Source: RGIG4097 sp964637515 (GTDB lineage: Bacteria; Bacillota; Clostridia; Christensenellales; CAG-917). Taken from it: DNA of 6,281 nt. Both the position numbers and the translations under genes were made by a program. Positions 5,359 through 6,281 of the stretch are shown here, piece after piece. The notes beneath the pieces are model-generated. The model was not told where the DNA came from and made no database searches. It worked only from the letters and a program-made list of their open reading frames with translations. The DNA lies in the NCBI GenBank assembly GCA_964637515.1, contig CAZWUI010000031.1, forward strand, positions 1 through 6,281, written 5' to 3'. The stretch's first letter is position 1, and each line of letters begins with the position of its first letter.

Positions 5359-6123
5359 TCAATCCTTCAGCACGTCAACGAGAGCGGAGCCTGCAAGTGC
5401 GCAAATTCCTTCGTCGCGATAGTAGTCGTAGTCTTCGCCCGTGGGGGACACTATTTTCGCACCCGCCTCCGCCGAAACGAGCAACCCCGGATATATATCC
5501 CAAAGGTTTTTGGTGAAAAGGATATATCCGTCCGTCCTACCGCTCGCAAGACAGGCAAAATCAAAACTTGCCGCCCCGAAATTGCGGAATTTGCCTATTT
5601 TCGGTTTGAGTTTTCCTTCCACGCAGTCCTTTATATCCTGTATATATTGCGGTTTGTGAGAGCAGTCCCCAATGGACACCATAGCATTATTCAAACTGCG
5701 CTCGCGCACGTGCGTGCGTTTTCCGTTTAGATATGCGCCTTCCCCCTTGACCGCAGTATAAGTTTCGCCGAAAGTCGGCAGATATATCAAACTTGCCACC
5801 ACTTCTCCGCCGTCGAAAAATGCGACTTGCACACCGTATATTCCGAGTCCGTGCGCCATATTGACAGTGCCGTCCACGGGGTCGATAACCCAAGCGCGCC
5901 CCGTCGGCAAACCGTACTCTGCGTTAAACTCTTCCCCCACGATTTTATCCGCAGGAAATTTCTCGCGAATACGCGCGGATATAAATCTCTCCATATCCTT
6001 GTCGATATTCGTCACCAAGTCGTATGCGCCCTTATCCGACACGTTCATCTCTTCGTTTTTGAAGATTTCCCATGCCTCGACAACGGCAGATTTCATCAAT
6101 TCAAGTTCGTCAAAATATCTCAT
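5359..6123 (-). CDS. inositol monophosphatase family protein
   Basis: This is a Mg-dependent sugar/nucleotide phosphomonoesterase of the inositol monophosphatase fold, 254 residues, the normal length. The metal-site motifs are present: GEE (63-65), WVIDPVDGTVN (78-88, the D-P-x-D-G-T signature), and the C-terminal WD at 208-209 followed by YPG, where WDxAAG is usual. DLVTNIDKDME (35-45) is the typical N-terminal segment. The motif after DGT is N-M-A-H-G-L, nearer to inositol/fructose phosphatases than to the DGTKEF of CysQ. However, the neighbour is cysteine synthase, so a role in clearing 3'-phosphoadenosine phosphate cannot be excluded. The ATG at 6123 was chosen because the protein begins there as in the family and an excellent promoter ends just upstream. 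The longer frame to a GTG at 6174 would be read through the promoter. No ribosome binding site precedes the ATG. Confidence 0.93.
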   Translation of the reverse strand: MRYFDELELMKSAVVEAWEIFKNEEMNVSDKGAYDLVTNIDKDMERFISARIREKFPADKIVGEEFNAEYGLPTGRAWVIDPVDGTVNMAHGLGIYGVQVAFFDGGEVVASLIYLPTFGETYTAVKGEGAYLNGKRTHVRERSLNNAMVSIGDCSHKPQYIQDIKDCVEGKLKPKIGKFRNFGAASFDFACLASGRTDGYILFTKNLWDIYPGLLVSAEAGAKIVSPTGEDYDYYRDEGICALAGSALVDVLKD

Positions 6124-6129
6124 ACACCC

Positions 6130-6158
6130 ATTATACCACGCTCCACCGAAAGTGTACA
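6130..6158 (-). promoter_or_regulatory. promoter of the phosphatase-cysteine synthase operon
   Basis: On the minus strand, -10 TATAAT (6130-6135) is perfect and preceded by TGG (extended -10). A 17-bp spacer leads to -35 TGTACA (6153-6158, four of six). With the last -10 base at position -7, transcription would start at 6123, which is the A of the phosphatase ATG. This predicts a leaderless mRNA and explains the lack of a ribosome binding site there. Confidence 0.75.
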
Positions 6159-6243
6159 ACACAAAAGTTACCACTGCTTTATTTATGCTTAATTCTCATT
6201 GCATTTCCTCTTTGGGACGGAATGCAAGTCACTTCCGAGTTCG

Positions 6244-6278
6244 TTTTGCAAAGCAAAAGCGCACCCGACAGGGTGCGC
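6244..6278 (-). terminator. probable terminator of a gene beyond the right edge
   Basis: GCGCACCC (6259-6266), loop GACA, GGGTGCGC (6271-6278) form an 8-bp GC-rich hairpin. Read on the minus strand it is followed by TTTTGC...GCAAAA (6244-6258), itself a small stem, so the T-run is short and interrupted. It most likely ends a minus-strand gene outside the window, separating it from the phosphatase operon. The stretch between it and 6159 holds no gene. Confidence 0.6.
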
Positions 6279-6281
6279 AAC

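Overview
The window looks chromosomal and comes from a low-to-moderate GC bacterium of the Bacillota, probably an uncultured gut-type Clostridia lineage. The evidence is the Clostridia-like 5' end of a 16S rRNA gene, near-consensus sigma-A promoters (TTGACA/TATAAT, often with extended -10 TGn), AGGAG-type ribosome binding sites, and tight hairpin-plus-T-run terminators. Placement below class (Christensenellales was considered) is only an impression from V1-V2 and was not tested by alignment.

Layout, left to right. Positions 1-379 hold the first ~380 nt of a 16S rRNA gene on the minus strand. It is preceded by a leader (380-510), a strong promoter with an AT-rich upstream element (516-600), and a weaker upstream promoter candidate. 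Next, on the minus strand, comes a broken acyltransferase-3-type membrane gene (838-1591) that starts 1 nt after the stop of mnmA (1593-2714), the tRNA 2-thiouridylase. mnmA has its own promoter and a leader carrying a 12-bp palindrome. A repeat-plus-terminator unit (2894-2970) separates mnmA from a small four-helix membrane protein gene (2989-3420, minus, own promoter). Then follows a divergent pair: a 69-residue XRE/Cro-CI regulator (3542-3751, minus) and a 157-residue four-helix membrane protein (3834-4307, plus). They share an intergenic region with two related 16-bp palindromic sites placed like repressor operators. The plus-strand gene ends in a terminator followed by a second copy of the repeat unit and a further hairpin repeat (4326-4454). 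On the far side, and convergent to it, is a two-gene minus-strand operon: an inositol monophosphatase family enzyme (5359-6123), then cysteine synthase (4478-5353). The window ends in a hairpin (6259-6278) that is probably the terminator of a gene lying to the right.

How the parts work together: mnmA and the 16S gene are translation-machinery housekeeping. The phosphatase and cysteine synthase are co-transcribed and probably translationally coupled. The XRE/membrane pair looks like a small self-regulated accessory cassette of unknown function and is the best candidate here for something undescribed. The two copies of the terminator-linked repeat suggest a dispersed, non-coding repeat family that sits just downstream of gene ends in this genome. 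No CRISPR array, tRNA gene, insertion sequence or phage gene was found.
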